Counted from the stretch's first letter, positions 1 to 9,200 are shown. The stretch is DNA of 34,174 nucleotides from Treponema sp. (GCA_009788065.1 WQSF01000013.1:9920-44093), one strand, 5' to 3'. Notes: a model not told the origin generated them from the sequence alone. Numbers and translations are program-made.

Positions 1-31
1 GCAATAATTGTATATATAAAAAATATAAAAG

Positions 32-42
32 GCGGAGTCCGC
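32..42 (-). terminator. Weak possible terminator
   Basis: On the minus strand a short stem (GCGG, loop ACT, CCGC) is followed by a T-rich tract, just downstream of the membrane-protein gene that ends at 55. The stem is only four base pairs, so this is weak evidence. Confidence 0.3.
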
Positions 43-54
43 ATCTTTTCTAAA

Positions 55-969
55 TTAAACGTCATCGTCAACCCGCCTTTTTGCGGCATGAACCAACAAT
101 GAATAAAGATTTATTAATAAGCCAAAACCAAGATAAACAACAGGAAGCGCGATATCCGCCGGAAATTTTCCGTTCAAAAAAGAAGAAATAATTTCCTGCA
201 TTTCGGCAGTATTAATAAATGTATTAAGCGCGAGAATGCCTCTAAAAACAAGAACGGTAATAAAAAGATTTGCAAGCGGCCATACGCTGAATTTAAGAAG
301 AAAACCCAGCGAGCATAGCATGAAAATAAGAGCGCCTGCATAAAAAAGATAGGAGAAAAACCCCTGCGAGAATTTTTTTTGAAACATTTCAGCATTTAAT
401 CTTATATCTATCGTAAGGCTGTTTAAAAACCACGGCGTTTCATTTCCAAACGGAACCTGAGGAAGCGCAAAATCCGCAGCCGCAGATCGCTGATAGCTCA
501 ACGGCTGTCCCGGTATCGCGATGACACGAGGACCAAGAGGTTCGTCTGTACCGTTAAGCAAAATTACGGATGTTTCACTGCTGTTAATCGCGTTGGAAAG
601 AATCAAACCTTTCCCGCCCATTGTTATACCAGCGCTTTGCGCGGGCGGAACCAGCTTCCATTGTTTAAGAACTGTCGAAATACCGAATGAAAATAAAAAC
701 GAAAGTGTTATCGAACAAATAAGAGCCATTAACGCGGGACAGTTTCTTCTTACAGCGTAATTAAGCGCTATGGCGATTGTGGAAAAAAGAGTTAAAGATA
801 ACGCCCAATGCCCCGCCGCAATAAGCAATGAAAGAGAGGTTTCCGGTTTAGACGGTAAAATTTTAGCCCAATCTACACGCAACGACACAAATTTTATACC
901 AGTCACAGCCGCAAAAATTATTATGAAAGTTAAACTGAAAAAAATGGTTAATTTGGCTAATTTCCTCAC
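55..969 (-). CDS. Multi-pass membrane protein of unknown function
   Basis: I do not recognise this 304-aa protein. It has an N-terminal hydrophobic segment (about residues 7-28), two more around 48-100, a roughly 100-residue polar stretch (about 105-205) that probably faces the periplasm, then three hydrophobic segments (about 205-230, 232-252, 272-295) and a basic/acidic tail (KRRVDDDV). The start is GTG. No Shine-Dalgarno sequence precedes it; a weak extended -10 (TGTTAATCT) lies just upstream, so it may be leaderless like several other genes here. It is divergent from gpsA. The even hydrophobic pattern supports a real gene, but no catalytic motif is visible and no function can be given. 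Confidence 0.75.
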   Translation of the reverse strand: MRKLAKLTIFFSLTFIIIFAAVTGIKFVSLRVDWAKILPSKPETSLSLLIAAGHWALSLTLFSTIAIALNYAVRRNCPALMALICSITLSFLFSFGISTVLKQWKLVPPAQSAGITMGGKGLILSNAINSSETSVILLNGTDEPLGPRVIAIPGQPLSYQRSAAADFALPQVPFGNETPWFLNSLTIDIRLNAEMFQKKFSQGFFSYLFYAGALIFMLCSLGFLLKFSVWPLANLFITVLVFRGILALNTFINTAEMQEIISSFLNGKFPADIALPVVYLGFGLLINLYSLLVHAAKRRVDDDV

Positions 970-1051
970 ATTATTAGATTAACATGGCAGGAACACACAT
1001 GCAAGAGCAATTATCATTTATTACAACGTTTTGTCGGCGGAGAATAACATA

Positions 1052-1080
1052 TTGAGAAAAATCATAAAACAAGTCATAAT
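1052..1080 (+). promoter_or_regulatory. gpsA promoter, leaderless geometry
   Basis: The -35 box TTGAGA (1052-1057), a 17-nt spacer and the -10 box CATAAT (1075-1080) form a near-consensus sigma-70 promoter. The -10 ends only 5 nt before the ATG of gpsA at 1086, so initiation would fall on or next to the start codon. No Shine-Dalgarno sequence is present. Confidence 0.65.
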
Positions 1081-1085
1081 AAAGC

Positions 1086-2150
1086 ATGAGTGCGAAAATC
1101 GGGGTTTTGGGAGCCGGCGCCTGGGGAACGGCAATAGCGAAAGTAATCGCGGAAAAAGAAAACGACGTACTCGTCTGGAGTTATGAAACTGATGTCAGAG
1201 ATGACATAAACAATAAAAGATTAAATTCAAGATATTTACCCGATGTAGAACTGCCTAATACATTAAGAGCGACCTCTGACATTGAAGAAGCCGCCGAAGG
1301 AAAACAATTCCTAATATACGCAGCTCCTTCGTTATTTTTGCTGGATACCCTTAAAAAAAGCCTTACTGTAAATTCGATTAGAGAAGGAAAAACCATCATC
1401 GCGGTAATAACAAAAGGTTTTATACCTACTGAGAACGGACCGCGCTTAATCATAGAAACGATGGAAGATTATCTTCCCGGTTTTTTCCGCCAATCGCTTG
1501 TTTATATTTCAGGTCCGAGCCACGCTGAAGAAGTATCCAGAGGAAAATTGACAGGATTAATCGCGGCAAGCGAGAACCCGAAAAATTCTATACGCTTTAG
1601 AGACCTTTTAAAAAATCCGCGTTTACTAGTTTATTCATCGCTTGATGTCCGCGGAGTACAAGCGGCGGCAGCGACAAAGAACGTAATAGCCATCGCGTTT
1701 GGCATACTTGACGCAATGAAAACAATCGGGAAAATTGATATGCTCGGGGACGGAACAGAATCCTTATTACTTGCCGCGGGACTTAACGAAATACAACAGC
1801 TCGGAACCGCTTTAGGCGCGACGCATCCTGAAACATTTACATCAATTTCAGGAATCGGCGATTTGGATGTTACATGCCGTTCAATCTACGGAAGAAACAG
1901 ACGTTTTGGCAGAGAAATAATAGAAAAAAATATTTTAGCTCCATATAAAAATATTGACGATCTTCTTTCACGTATCGGAGAAATAGGTTATCTGCCGGAA
2001 GGAATAGCCGCGGCAAAATATATCCAGATACTTGCCGAAAAGTACAAGTTAAAAATACCGGTTTGTGTGGCAATATGTAAACTCTTAAACAAGGAATTGA
2101 ACCCTCATGGATTTTGTAAAAATTTATTAGCCGGATGGGATAATACATGA
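1086..2150 (+). CDS. gpsA: NAD(P)+-dependent glycerol-3-phosphate dehydrogenase GpsA
   Basis: GpsA reduces dihydroxyacetone phosphate to sn-glycerol-3-phosphate, the backbone precursor of phospholipids, in the cytoplasm. The Rossmann nucleotide-binding motif GAGAWGTA is at residues 9-16. ITKGF (about 108-112) and SGPSHAEEV (about 142-150) match family blocks, Lys198 in ATKNVIAIA fits the conserved catalytic lysine, and GIGDLDVTC plus GRNRRFG are the C-terminal signature. At 354 aa it is slightly longer than usual (about 330-340). It is the first gene of an operon: its TGA overlaps the ATG of the next gene (ATGA, 2147-2150). No ribosome binding site precedes it, consistent with a leaderless mRNA from the promoter at 1052-1080. 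Confidence 0.96.
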   Translation: MSAKIGVLGAGAWGTAIAKVIAEKENDVLVWSYETDVRDDINNKRLNSRYLPDVELPNTLRATSDIEEAAEGKQFLIYAAPSLFLLDTLKKSLTVNSIREGKTIIAVITKGFIPTENGPRLIIETMEDYLPGFFRQSLVYISGPSHAEEVSRGKLTGLIAASENPKNSIRFRDLLKNPRLLVYSSLDVRGVQAAAATKNVIAIAFGILDAMKTIGKIDMLGDGTESLLLAAGLNEIQQLGTALGATHPETFTSISGIGDLDVTCRSIYGRNRRFGREIIEKNILAPYKNIDDLLSRIGEIGYLPEGIAAAKYIQILAEKYKLKIPVCVAICKLLNKELNPHGFCKNLLAGWDNT

Positions 2151-2899
2151 TACATTCCAATGCCTTAAATTTGTTTTTTGGTTCAGCATTAATAATTATT
2201 TTGATTCTTGCTGAATGTTTAATAAAATATAAAAACGATAAAAAAATAAAAAAAATCTTTTGTATTGTACTGATTACCGTTCTGCTTGCCTTAACCGCAG
2301 ATTTTCTTACAAGTTTTTATTTTACAGATATTTTTAATACACCGATACACGCAAAATTAATTTGGCCTTTTATATCCGCTCTGCTTCTTTTTATTTATTT
2401 ATTCCTGATAATAAAAGAAAATAAAATTGACAGCCTGACGGGTCTGGACAACAGATACAGTTTTTTTGAGTTAACAGGTAGGATCTCCCGAAGCAGATCG
2501 GGTGAATCATGGATATTCGCAATGGTCGATATTAACAATTTCAGATCGATTAATGAGATTTACGGCAATCTGGAAGGAGATACCGCTCTTCGCAGTTTTG
2601 CGCAGATAGTCAAAAAGTGCAGCAGAAAAACAGATTTTGCCGCGCGCTACGGCGGAGATGAATTTGTACTTGTAAATAAAACTGAAAACGGTCTTGTTGA
2701 ATTAATAGAAAAAGTAACTCAAGAATTAAATAACTACAATGATAATAACAACAAATCATACAACATAGAAATCAGTTACGGAATTGACACATATGTCTCG
2801 GACGGCAGTAAATCTATCGATGACTTTTTAAACCATATCGACAAATTTATGCATAAACACTCCGATGCCTCCCGCCGTGCAGGAGATTTTAAAGCATGA
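2147..2899 (+). CDS. Membrane diguanylate cyclase (GGDEF), short sensor
   Basis: Predicted to make cyclic di-GMP from two GTP at the inner membrane. About 90 N-terminal residues form three hydrophobic segments, followed directly by a GGDEF domain: DSLTGLDNR, the Mg-binding region DINNFRSIN, GNLEGD, and an intact RYGGDEF near residue 170. An RxxD (RKTD) sits five residues before GGDEF, the position of the product-inhibition I-site. The usual His of GHxxGD is Asn here. It overlaps gpsA and the following GGDEF gene by ATGA, so translation is coupled. Its membrane part resembles the first two and last segments of the next protein with the middle missing. Activity is inferred from motifs. Confidence 0.9.
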   Translation: MIHSNALNLFFGSALIIILILAECLIKYKNDKKIKKIFCIVLITVLLALTADFLTSFYFTDIFNTPIHAKLIWPFISALLLFIYLFLIIKENKIDSLTGLDNRYSFFELTGRISRSRSGESWIFAMVDINNFRSINEIYGNLEGDTALRSFAQIVKKCSRKTDFAARYGGDEFVLVNKTENGLVELIEKVTQELNNYNDNNNKSYNIEISYGIDTYVSDGSKSIDDFLNHIDKFMHKHSDASRRAGDFKA

Positions 2900-4002
2900 A
2901 TATAATAGAATATTTTAACACTTCTATAGGTTCATGTTTAATAGTCATCCTGATAGCGGTTGATTATTTACGAAGATATAATACTGACAATTTTCAACAG
3001 AAACTTTTAATTGTTGCGCTGGCTGCGATTTTTACATCCGCGATATTTGATTTTACCGGATTTGCTCTGGAACGAATTCCGGGAGAACGCGTAAATACAA
3101 CGTTATATTATATCTGGTCAATATATCTTATCGCGCGAAACTGCTGTTATTATTTCGGATTAATTTTTATTGATTATTTCGCGCATGGAAACACAGCAAG
3201 ATCAAAAAGATTTATAAAAATAGTTGTAGTTCTAATGATACTGTATACTATCACTATTTTATTAAATTTAAAGTATGGTTTTTATTTCTACGTATCAAGA
3301 GACAATATGTATATGGGCGGAAATCTTTACATTCTTCAGATATTCTTCAGTTACTTGCCGATATTGCTGGCGTTAATCGATATAACTTTAGCTCCTAAGC
3401 ATATAAAACGAACTCAAATTTTATTAATAATATTCTTCATTATCCTTACCGCTTTGGGAGCGGCGCTGGATATTATTTTAAGATCAACAAATCTTATATG
3501 GCCGTGTATTACGGGAGCGGTTCTTTATATATATTTCTTTATAATCCGGTCAGCTTCAAAAATTGACAGCCTTACTGGAATAGGAAACCGTAATTATTTT
3601 TACGATTATATAAACACACTTTCCAATCAATCAACAAAGCAAGATTATGCTTTTATTAAAATTGATCTTAAAAGATTAGGAGAAATTAACAGCATTTTCG
3701 GTCATCTTGTAGGAGACAAAGCGTTACGCGATATAACCGCAATAATAAAAGGCTGTATCAGATATACTGATATTGCCGTTCGTTACGGCGGAGATGAATT
3801 TATAATTATAACTACCGCAGAAAACGATATTAAACGCATAATTGACAGAATTAATAATTCTATAGCGGATCAAAACAAAAATAATATTCGCCCCTATAAA
3901 TTAACAATAAATTACAGTTATAATATATATATAACTAATTCAGGATGGGAAATTCAGGATTTCCTCACGCAATTAAACAGTAAAATGATAAAAAGAAAAT
4001 AA
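2896..4002 (+). CDS. Seven-TM diguanylate cyclase (GGDEF)
   Basis: A 368-aa protein with about seven N-terminal transmembrane segments (residues about 5-220) acting as a membrane sensor, then a GGDEF domain: DSLTGIGNR, IDLKRLGEIN, GHLVGD, and RYGGDEF near residue 300. RYTD lies at the I-site position, so product feedback is possible. The first metal-ligand block (IDLKRL) departs from the usual DxDxFK, but the GGDEF loop is intact. It overlaps the preceding GGDEF gene by ATGA and is followed 15 nt later by ffh. The signal sensed cannot be told from sequence. It is the probable parental form of the shorter upstream paralogue. Confidence 0.9.
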   Translation: MNIIEYFNTSIGSCLIVILIAVDYLRRYNTDNFQQKLLIVALAAIFTSAIFDFTGFALERIPGERVNTTLYYIWSIYLIARNCCYYFGLIFIDYFAHGNTARSKRFIKIVVVLMILYTITILLNLKYGFYFYVSRDNMYMGGNLYILQIFFSYLPILLALIDITLAPKHIKRTQILLIIFFIILTALGAALDIILRSTNLIWPCITGAVLYIYFFIIRSASKIDSLTGIGNRNYFYDYINTLSNQSTKQDYAFIKIDLKRLGEINSIFGHLVGDKALRDITAIIKGCIRYTDIAVRYGGDEFIIITTAENDIKRIIDRINNSIADQNKNNIRPYKLTINYSYNIYITNSGWEIQDFLTQLNSKMIKRK

Positions 4003-4017
4003 AAGACGGAGACAGTA

Positions 4018-5373
4018 ATGCTAGAGAAACTTACAGGAAAAATATCTGATGCGCTGCGTTTTGTGACAGGCAAATCCTCAATCAGCGAAAAAAATATAGA
4101 AGAAGCGGTAGAAGCGATAAAAATGGCGTTATTAGACGCGGATGTAAATCTGCGTGTCGTACGCCGCTTTGTCAATTCAACAATTGATGAAGCGAAAGGC
4201 GAAAAAGTTCTGCGATCTGTAGATCCGGGACAGCAATTTATAAAAATTGTACACGACAAGCTCGTTTCATTTCTTGGAGACGAAAACCCGGAAAGCCGCG
4301 CTTTAAAACTAAAAGGTCCCGATGTAATCTCAACAATTTTAATGCTTGGTTTGCAAGGTTCAGGTAAAACAACAAGCGCGGCGAAACTGGCTCTTCGCCT
4401 TAAAAAAGAAAATAGAAAACCTATGCTTGTAGCCTGCGATTTAATCCGTCCCGCCGCCATGGAACAGCTTGCCGTTCTTGGCGATCAAATTGGAATTCTT
4501 GTTCACAAGGAAGACGGCGCGAAAGACAGCATAAAAGTTTATCAGAACGCTCTTTCATGGGCGAAGAAAAATATGATCGACACTGTGATCATCGATACAA
4601 CAGGCCGACTGCAGATTGACGAAGAGATGATGAACGAACTCTCCCGCTTAAAAAACGCCTCCAACCCCGATGAAATGCTCCTTGTCGCCGATTCAATGAC
4701 AGGCCAAGCCGCCGCGGACATCGCAAAAACATTTGATGAAAAAATAGGGCTTACAGGAGTTATTTTAAGCAAGTTCGATTCTGACACCCGCGGCGGCGCG
4801 GCACTCTCGCTTAAAACGGTAACAGGAAAGCCGTTAAAGTTTACAGGCACAGGTGAAAAACCCGAAGACTTTGAACCGTTTCATCCTGAGAGGATCGCAG
4901 GCCGCATACTTGGAATGGGCGATGTTGTCAGCCTTGTAGAAAAAGCGCAGGAAGTAATCGATCAAAATGAAGCATTAGAACTCCAGAAAAAAATGGAGAA
5001 AGAAAACTTTACCCTTGATGACTGGTTAAACCAAATACGTTCAATTAAAAAAATGGGCAGCCTGCAAAAAATGCTGGAAATGATTCCCGGAATGGCAGGA
5101 CAAATTAATGAAGAAGATATTGACAGAGCGGAATTAAAAAGCCAAGAGGCGATATTGAGTTCAATGACAATTAAAGAGCGTAACAATCATTTAATCATCG
5201 GGCCGCCGCGCAGAAGCAGAATCGCACGAGGTTCAGGCACATCAGTCGCGGAAGTCGCCCGTCTTTTAAAAAAGTTTGAAAAAATGCGCGGCATGATGAA
5301 AAAGATGGCGAAGGGTGCAAGAGGCGGTCAAATGCCGAACATGGGCGGAATGCAAATGCCTCCGGGGTTTTAA
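4018..5373 (+). CDS. ffh: Signal recognition particle protein Ffh (SRP54)
   Basis: Ffh is the GTPase that binds 4.5S RNA and hydrophobic nascent signal sequences and hands ribosomes to FtsY. The N domain covers residues 1 to about 95. The G domain follows with P-loop GLQGSGKTTSAAKLA (near 107), DLIRPAAMEQL, DTTGRL and SKFDSDTRGGAA (a variant of the common TKLDGDARGG). The Met-rich M domain includes KMLEMIPGM, the RNA-binding RSRIARGSGTSVAEV, and a Met/Gly tail. Length (451 aa) is typical. GGAG stands 7 nt before the ATG. It is last in the gpsA-GGDEF-GGDEF-ffh operon; rpsP/rimM, frequent neighbours of ffh elsewhere, do not follow. Confidence 0.97.
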   Translation: MLEKLTGKISDALRFVTGKSSISEKNIEEAVEAIKMALLDADVNLRVVRRFVNSTIDEAKGEKVLRSVDPGQQFIKIVHDKLVSFLGDENPESRALKLKGPDVISTILMLGLQGSGKTTSAAKLALRLKKENRKPMLVACDLIRPAAMEQLAVLGDQIGILVHKEDGAKDSIKVYQNALSWAKKNMIDTVIIDTTGRLQIDEEMMNELSRLKNASNPDEMLLVADSMTGQAAADIAKTFDEKIGLTGVILSKFDSDTRGGAALSLKTVTGKPLKFTGTGEKPEDFEPFHPERIAGRILGMGDVVSLVEKAQEVIDQNEALELQKKMEKENFTLDDWLNQIRSIKKMGSLQKMLEMIPGMAGQINEEDIDRAELKSQEAILSSMTIKERNNHLIIGPPRRSRIARGSGTSVAEVARLLKKFEKMRGMMKKMAKGARGGQMPNMGGMQMPPGF

Positions 5374-5391
5374 TATTTCCTGATTAAAATC

Positions 5392-5408
5392 AACGTTTCA
5401 TTCACGTT
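5392..5408. terminator. Weak hairpin between convergent genes
   Basis: An inverted repeat AACGT-N7-ACGTT lies in the 43-bp gap between the convergent ends of ffh and the solute-binding gene. Short A/T tracts flank it, but the stem is only five pairs. It may end transcription from either side. Confidence 0.3.
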
Positions 5409-5416
5409 AAAAATTC

Positions 5417-6781
5417 TTAAAGACCATTAGCGTCGGCGATCAATGCATTCCAATTGTTGGAAACAGCTTCGACCAGTTGCGCCGGTTCGCCGTCGTGATG
5501 CCAGATTTCCCAGGCAATACCTCCGCGATTAAGTCCCGGAACATGCAGATGATATTTCCATTGCCATAATTTCTGATCGCGGATTAAAACCATGGTTTCA
5601 TCCACAGCTCTTCTATCCCTGAAATTCGGATACATACCTGATCGCCAGTCAGAATCAGCGGGCGTTACCCAAGACTGAACTGCCCATAAAATCGCGTCAA
5701 CCTGAGCGTCAGTATATCCGCGTGCGGGAATAACCATAACATTTTCTGAATTAAATATTACATAATTTTTTGATCTGGGGCCTTTTGGCGGAACTACCAT
5801 ACCCCAATCATCTCTCATTACACGCATATCGCCGGTTATGTATTGTTGATCTATGCGCATTGCTACTTTTGAATCTTGAAATTCGGGAATGTGCCAGTTC
5901 CATGCCACTCCTTCAGGTTTCGGTTTCATTACGCCTTCATCTCTTAATCTCATATAAAAACGAACCGCTTCTAAAAATTCAGGAGTGTTTGAAGAATTAT
6001 AAAGCATGCCGTTTTTATCTCTCATAACATAATTCGCTCCGTTACTTGAAATCAGAGCGTCAAGAATTTCTGTGGAAAGATCTGAAGGCATTGCGTATGT
6101 ATCCATTATACCGTCATTATTAATATCTCTCGTAAGTTTTTTCGCAATCTCAAGAAATTTATCCCATGTCCATGTGCCGGCTTTTTGAAGATCATAAGGT
6201 AAATCAGGATTCAACCCCGCTTCCCTGAACAATCTTTTGTTCCAGACCACAACAGCAGCTTGCGAACTTCCGCCGTATCCGTCAGTAAAAGCATAAGTTT
6301 TGCCGCTAAAAGTAAATGCTGTTGTAACATGCCTGTTCCATTCAACAGGGGTTGTAGAACTCCAGTTAATTACCTTTCGCGTACCCACAGGATACAAAAG
6401 ATTTTGGCGGTAAAGAGCCAATGCCCAATCTGCCTGCAAGCGGAAAACATTCGCAGCAGGTCTTCCTGCCATTATTGATGTAGAAGCAACCTGCGCCATT
6501 TCACCCCAACTGCCGACATTCTTATCCTGCATTTTAAAATTATATTCTTGCAAAAGCCTTTTGCGGTAATCAAGCGTTCTCTCTTCGGAATCAGTTCTTG
6601 CCTGAAAAACAGCAGGATCATAATTTGACCACCAGTTTCCAATGACAATATTCATTCCTCTGAGCGTATTTCTAACTGCGTTCGGCGCTTTGGGAACAAC
6701 TTGCTGCGCAAACACAGGCATTATATTCATTAGTAATAAGATAATTACAATATAAGAAATAATTGTTTTATTTTTTATCAT
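5417..6781 (-). CDS. Extracellular sugar-binding protein (ABC, CUT1 type), paralogue 2
   Basis: A 454-aa periplasmic solute-binding protein (SBP_bac_1-like family) that would deliver an oligosaccharide to a CUT1 permease pair. I chose the ATG at 6781: it starts a standard signal peptide (MIKNKT..., ending PVFAQ) and follows AAGGAT; the longer frame to 6880 would lie inside the GH130 gene. There is no lipobox cysteine. Recognisable blocks are DGYGGSSQAAVVVWNKRLF, AGTWTWDKFLEIAKKLT, NNDGIMDTYAMP (acidic, possibly Ca-binding) and the aromatic-rich C-terminal WQWKYHLHVPGLNRGG. It is very similar over its whole length to the protein at 7806-9200. It is the last gene of the operon, starting 1 bp after the GH130 stop. 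Confidence 0.92.
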   Translation of the reverse strand: MIKNKTIISYIVIILLLMNIMPVFAQQVVPKAPNAVRNTLRGMNIVIGNWWSNYDPAVFQARTDSEERTLDYRKRLLQEYNFKMQDKNVGSWGEMAQVASTSIMAGRPAANVFRLQADWALALYRQNLLYPVGTRKVINWSSTTPVEWNRHVTTAFTFSGKTYAFTDGYGGSSQAAVVVWNKRLFREAGLNPDLPYDLQKAGTWTWDKFLEIAKKLTRDINNDGIMDTYAMPSDLSTEILDALISSNGANYVMRDKNGMLYNSSNTPEFLEAVRFYMRLRDEGVMKPKPEGVAWNWHIPEFQDSKVAMRIDQQYITGDMRVMRDDWGMVVPPKGPRSKNYVIFNSENVMVIPARGYTDAQVDAILWAVQSWVTPADSDWRSGMYPNFRDRRAVDETMVLIRDQKLWQWKYHLHVPGLNRGGIAWEIWHHDGEPAQLVEAVSNNWNALIADANGL

Positions 6782-6782
6782 T

Positions 6783-7796
6783 TTATTTATCCTTATTTTT
6801 CTTAACCCAATTAACAATCTCGTCAACTTTTCCGAACACAAGACCTGTAACAGTATCCGCGCAGCCATAATAAATCGCAATTCTGTTTGTATCTTTATCT
6901 ACAAGCGCTGCGACAGGGAAAGTGACATTGGGAACATCACCTGCAAGTTCATACATTTCGCGCGGGTTAATGATATAGGGTTTTGGACGTGCGATAACTT
7001 TCCAGGGTTTATCAATGTCCATTAAAGCCGCGCTGAATGAATAAACAAAGCCGTTACAGCTAGTCAGCACTCCGTGGTAAAAAACAAGCCAGCCTTCGGT
7101 TGTTTCGATGGGACAGGGACCCGCGCCAATTTTCGTACTCTGCCAGCCGCCTGAAGGTGATATAACATGACGATGTTTTCCCCAATAAAGTAAATCCGGA
7201 CTTTCAGAGTAAACAATATCGCCGAAAGGCGTGTGTCCCGAATCGCTGGGACGGCTGTACATTGCATAGTTGTTTCCGATTTTTCGGGGGAAAAGCGCAC
7301 CGTTGCGGTTAAACGGCATTACAACATTTTCTAATTGATAAAATTTTTTAAAATCAAAGGTGTAGCCCAAGCCGAGGCACGGGCCGTGATAACCGTTACA
7401 CCACATTATATAATAACGGTCTTCTATAAAAATTACGCGGGGATCGTATTTATACTCGGAATCCGGCAAGTCAGGATCAGTTTTAATAAACTCAATCGGC
7501 TCATCCTCAATTACCCAGTTGATTCCGTCTTTACTGTGTCCCGCGTTAATATCCATGTGACGCGCAGTATCATCGCAGCGAAAAACGCCTGCAAAGCCGT
7601 CTTTAAACGGAACAACAGCGCTGTTAAAAATGCTGTTGCTCCGCAAAGTTAAATCCCTCGGGATTATCGGGTTTTTCGAAAACCGCCACATCGGCGTTTC
7701 CAAAGAAACGCGCTCCTTCTCAGGATTACTGTGTGACGGTCTGTCTTCCCATGGGATATTCGGCAGACTATATCCGTTAACAATGATACCGCTCAT
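6783..7796 (-). CDS. GH130 family glycoside phosphorylase (beta-mannoside type)
   Basis: GH130 enzymes cleave beta-linked mannosides with phosphate, releasing mannose 1-phosphate. No signal peptide is present, so it acts in the cytoplasm on imported sugar. Family blocks: NPIIPRD (about 43-49), [27 protein letters not shown] with a candidate general-acid Asp, [30 protein letters not shown], the phosphate-site-like [19 protein letters not shown], and [10 protein letters not shown] near the end. Length (337 aa) is normal. The ATG at 7796 is used; a TTG codon directly before it is not needed. It lies between two near-duplicate solute-binding genes, which suggests they bring in its substrate. Exact substrate (mannobiose, mannosylglucose or longer mannooligosaccharide) cannot be decided. 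Confidence 0.88.
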   Translation of the reverse strand: MSGIIVNGYSLPNIPWEDRPSHSNPEKERVSLETPMWRFSKNPIIPRDLTLRSNSIFNSAVVPFKDGFAGVFRCDDTARHMDINAGHSKDGINWVIEDEPIEFIKTDPDLPDSEYKYDPRVIFIEDRYYIMWCNGYHGPCLGLGYTFDFKKFYQLENVVMPFNRNGALFPRKIGNNYAMYSRPSDSGHTPFGDIVYSESPDLLYWGKHRHVISPSGGWQSTKIGAGPCPIETTEGWLVFYHGVLTSCNGFVYSFSAALMDIDKPWKVIARPKPYIINPREMYELAGDVPNVTFPVAALVDKDTNRIAIYYGCADTVTGLVFGKVDEIVNWVKKNKDK

Positions 7797-7805
7797 CAAA
7801 TTATT

Positions 7806-9200
7806 CTACAGTCCGTTAGCGTCGGCAATTAAAGCGTTCCAGTTATTGGAAACAGCTTCAATCAACTGTGCCGGCTCACCGTCATGGAACCAGATTTCCC
7901 AGGCGATACCGCCGCGGTTAAGTCCCGGAACATGAAGGTGATATTTCCATTGCCATAATTTCTGATCGCGAATTAGCGCTAATGTTTCGTCTACAGCTCT
8001 TCTGTCTCTGTAGTCGGGATATGCCGCAAGTCTCCAGTTGCTGTCAACAGGAGTTACCCATGTCTGGTATGCCCAAACAATAGCGTCAACCTGCGCGTCT
8101 GTGAATCCGCGGGCAGGAATTACTCTTACGTTTTCGTCGTTAAATACTACATAGTTCTTTGATCTTGGTCCCTTCGGAGGAAGAACCATTCCCCATTCGT
8201 CTCTCATGTTCCTAAGATCGTTTGTAGCAAGGTACTGCTGATCAATGCGCATAGCGACTTTACCGTCGTTGAATTCGGGGATGTGCCAGTTCCATGGAGT
8301 GGAATTGGTTGTACCGTCGTTGCCTACCGGTTTCGGTTTCATAACGCCTTCGTCTCTCAGTCTCATGTAGAACTGAACAGCTTCAATAAACGCAGGGGTG
8401 TTTGAAGCGTTTTCAAGCAAACCTGTTTTATCATTTTTTATAACATATGTCGCGCCGTTACCCGAAACGAGAGCGTCCAGAATTTCTGTTGAAAGGTCGG
8501 CGGGCATTGCATATGTATCCATTATACCGTCGTTGTTAATATCTCTTGTAAGTTTCTTGCAGATGTCAAGGAATGTATTCCATGTCCATGTTCCTGCTTT
8601 CTGAAGATCGTAAGGAAGGTTTGGATCAAGTCCGGCTTCTCTAAAGAGCCTCTTGTTAAAGAACACGCACGCGGCGTGGTTACTTCCGCCGTATCCTTCA
8701 GCAAATGCATAAGCCGCATCGCGTTCGCGCCCGGACTTTAATGTAAAGGCGGAACGTACAGATTGATTCCACTCAACAGGAGTCGGTGATGTCCAGTTTA
8801 CAGCTTTGCTTCTGCCTACAGGATACAGAAGGTTTTGGCGGAACAACGCAAGCGCCCAGTCCGGCTGTAATACGAAAATTGTCGCAGCGGGTCTTCCCGA
8901 CATAATTGAAGTAGCCGCGATTTGCGCCATTTCATTCCAGCTTGCAATATTCTTTTCCTGCATTTTGAAATTATACTGCGCTAAGAATCTTTTACGATAA
9001 TCCAACTGTCTTTCTTCATAATCGTTTCTTGGCTTGTGAGTAGCAGGATCGTAACTGCTCCACCAGTTACCGATAACAATGTCCATCCCTCTCAGTGTGT
9101 TCGAAATCGCACCCGATGCTTTGGGAACCGGTTGAGCGAACACAGAAACAACCATTGCCAGCATAAGAATACAAGCAATTAAAATCGTTTTCTTTGTCAT
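7806..9200 (-). CDS. Extracellular sugar-binding protein (ABC, CUT1 type), paralogue 1
   Basis: A 464-aa periplasmic solute-binding protein with a clear signal peptide (MTKKTILIACIL... ending VFAQP) and a strong GGAGG ribosome binding site. It shares nearly every block with the protein at 5417-6781: GMDIVIGNWWSSYDPA, AGTWTWNTFLDICKKLT, NNDGIMDTYAMPADLSTEI, and a near-identical C-terminal third. It differs by small insertions (SGRERDAA and GNDGTTNST). It follows the second permease pair after 97 nt containing a hairpin, and precedes GH130 by 9 nt. It is the likely main binding protein of the permeases at 9298-11233. Substrate is inferred to be a mannose-containing oligosaccharide. Confidence 0.93.
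   Translation of the reverse strand: MTKKTILIACILMLAMVVSVFAQPVPKASGAISNTLRGMDIVIGNWWSSYDPATHKPRNDYEERQLDYRKRFLAQYNFKMQEKNIASWNEMAQIAATSIMSGRPAATIFVLQPDWALALFRQNLLYPVGRSKAVNWTSPTPVEWNQSVRSAFTLKSGRERDAAYAFAEGYGGSNHAACVFFNKRLFREAGLDPNLPYDLQKAGTWTWNTFLDICKKLTRDINNDGIMDTYAMPADLSTEILDALVSGNGATYVIKNDKTGLLENASNTPAFIEAVQFYMRLRDEGVMKPKPVGNDGTTNSTPWNWHIPEFNDGKVAMRIDQQYLATNDLRNMRDEWGMVLPPKGPRSKNYVVFNDENVRVIPARGFTDAQVDAIVWAYQTWVTPVDSNWRLAAYPDYRDRRAVDETLALIRDQKLWQWKYHLHVPGLNRGGIAWEIWFHDGEPAQLIEAVSNNWNALIADANGL

Noticed and set aside
1000-1056. 16-codon ORF upstream of gpsA as a leader peptide
   Set aside because: No ribosome binding site, overlaps the gpsA -35, and composition is uninformative.
3954-4460. 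Long minus-strand open frame over the ffh start
   Set aside because: It is antisense to the well-supported ffh N and G domains, has Ser/Arg-rich shadow composition and no start signals.
6782-6880. N-terminal extension of the solute-binding protein to 6880
   Set aside because: It would lie inside the GH130 gene and put 33 residues before a normal signal peptide; AAGGAT precedes the ATG at 6781.
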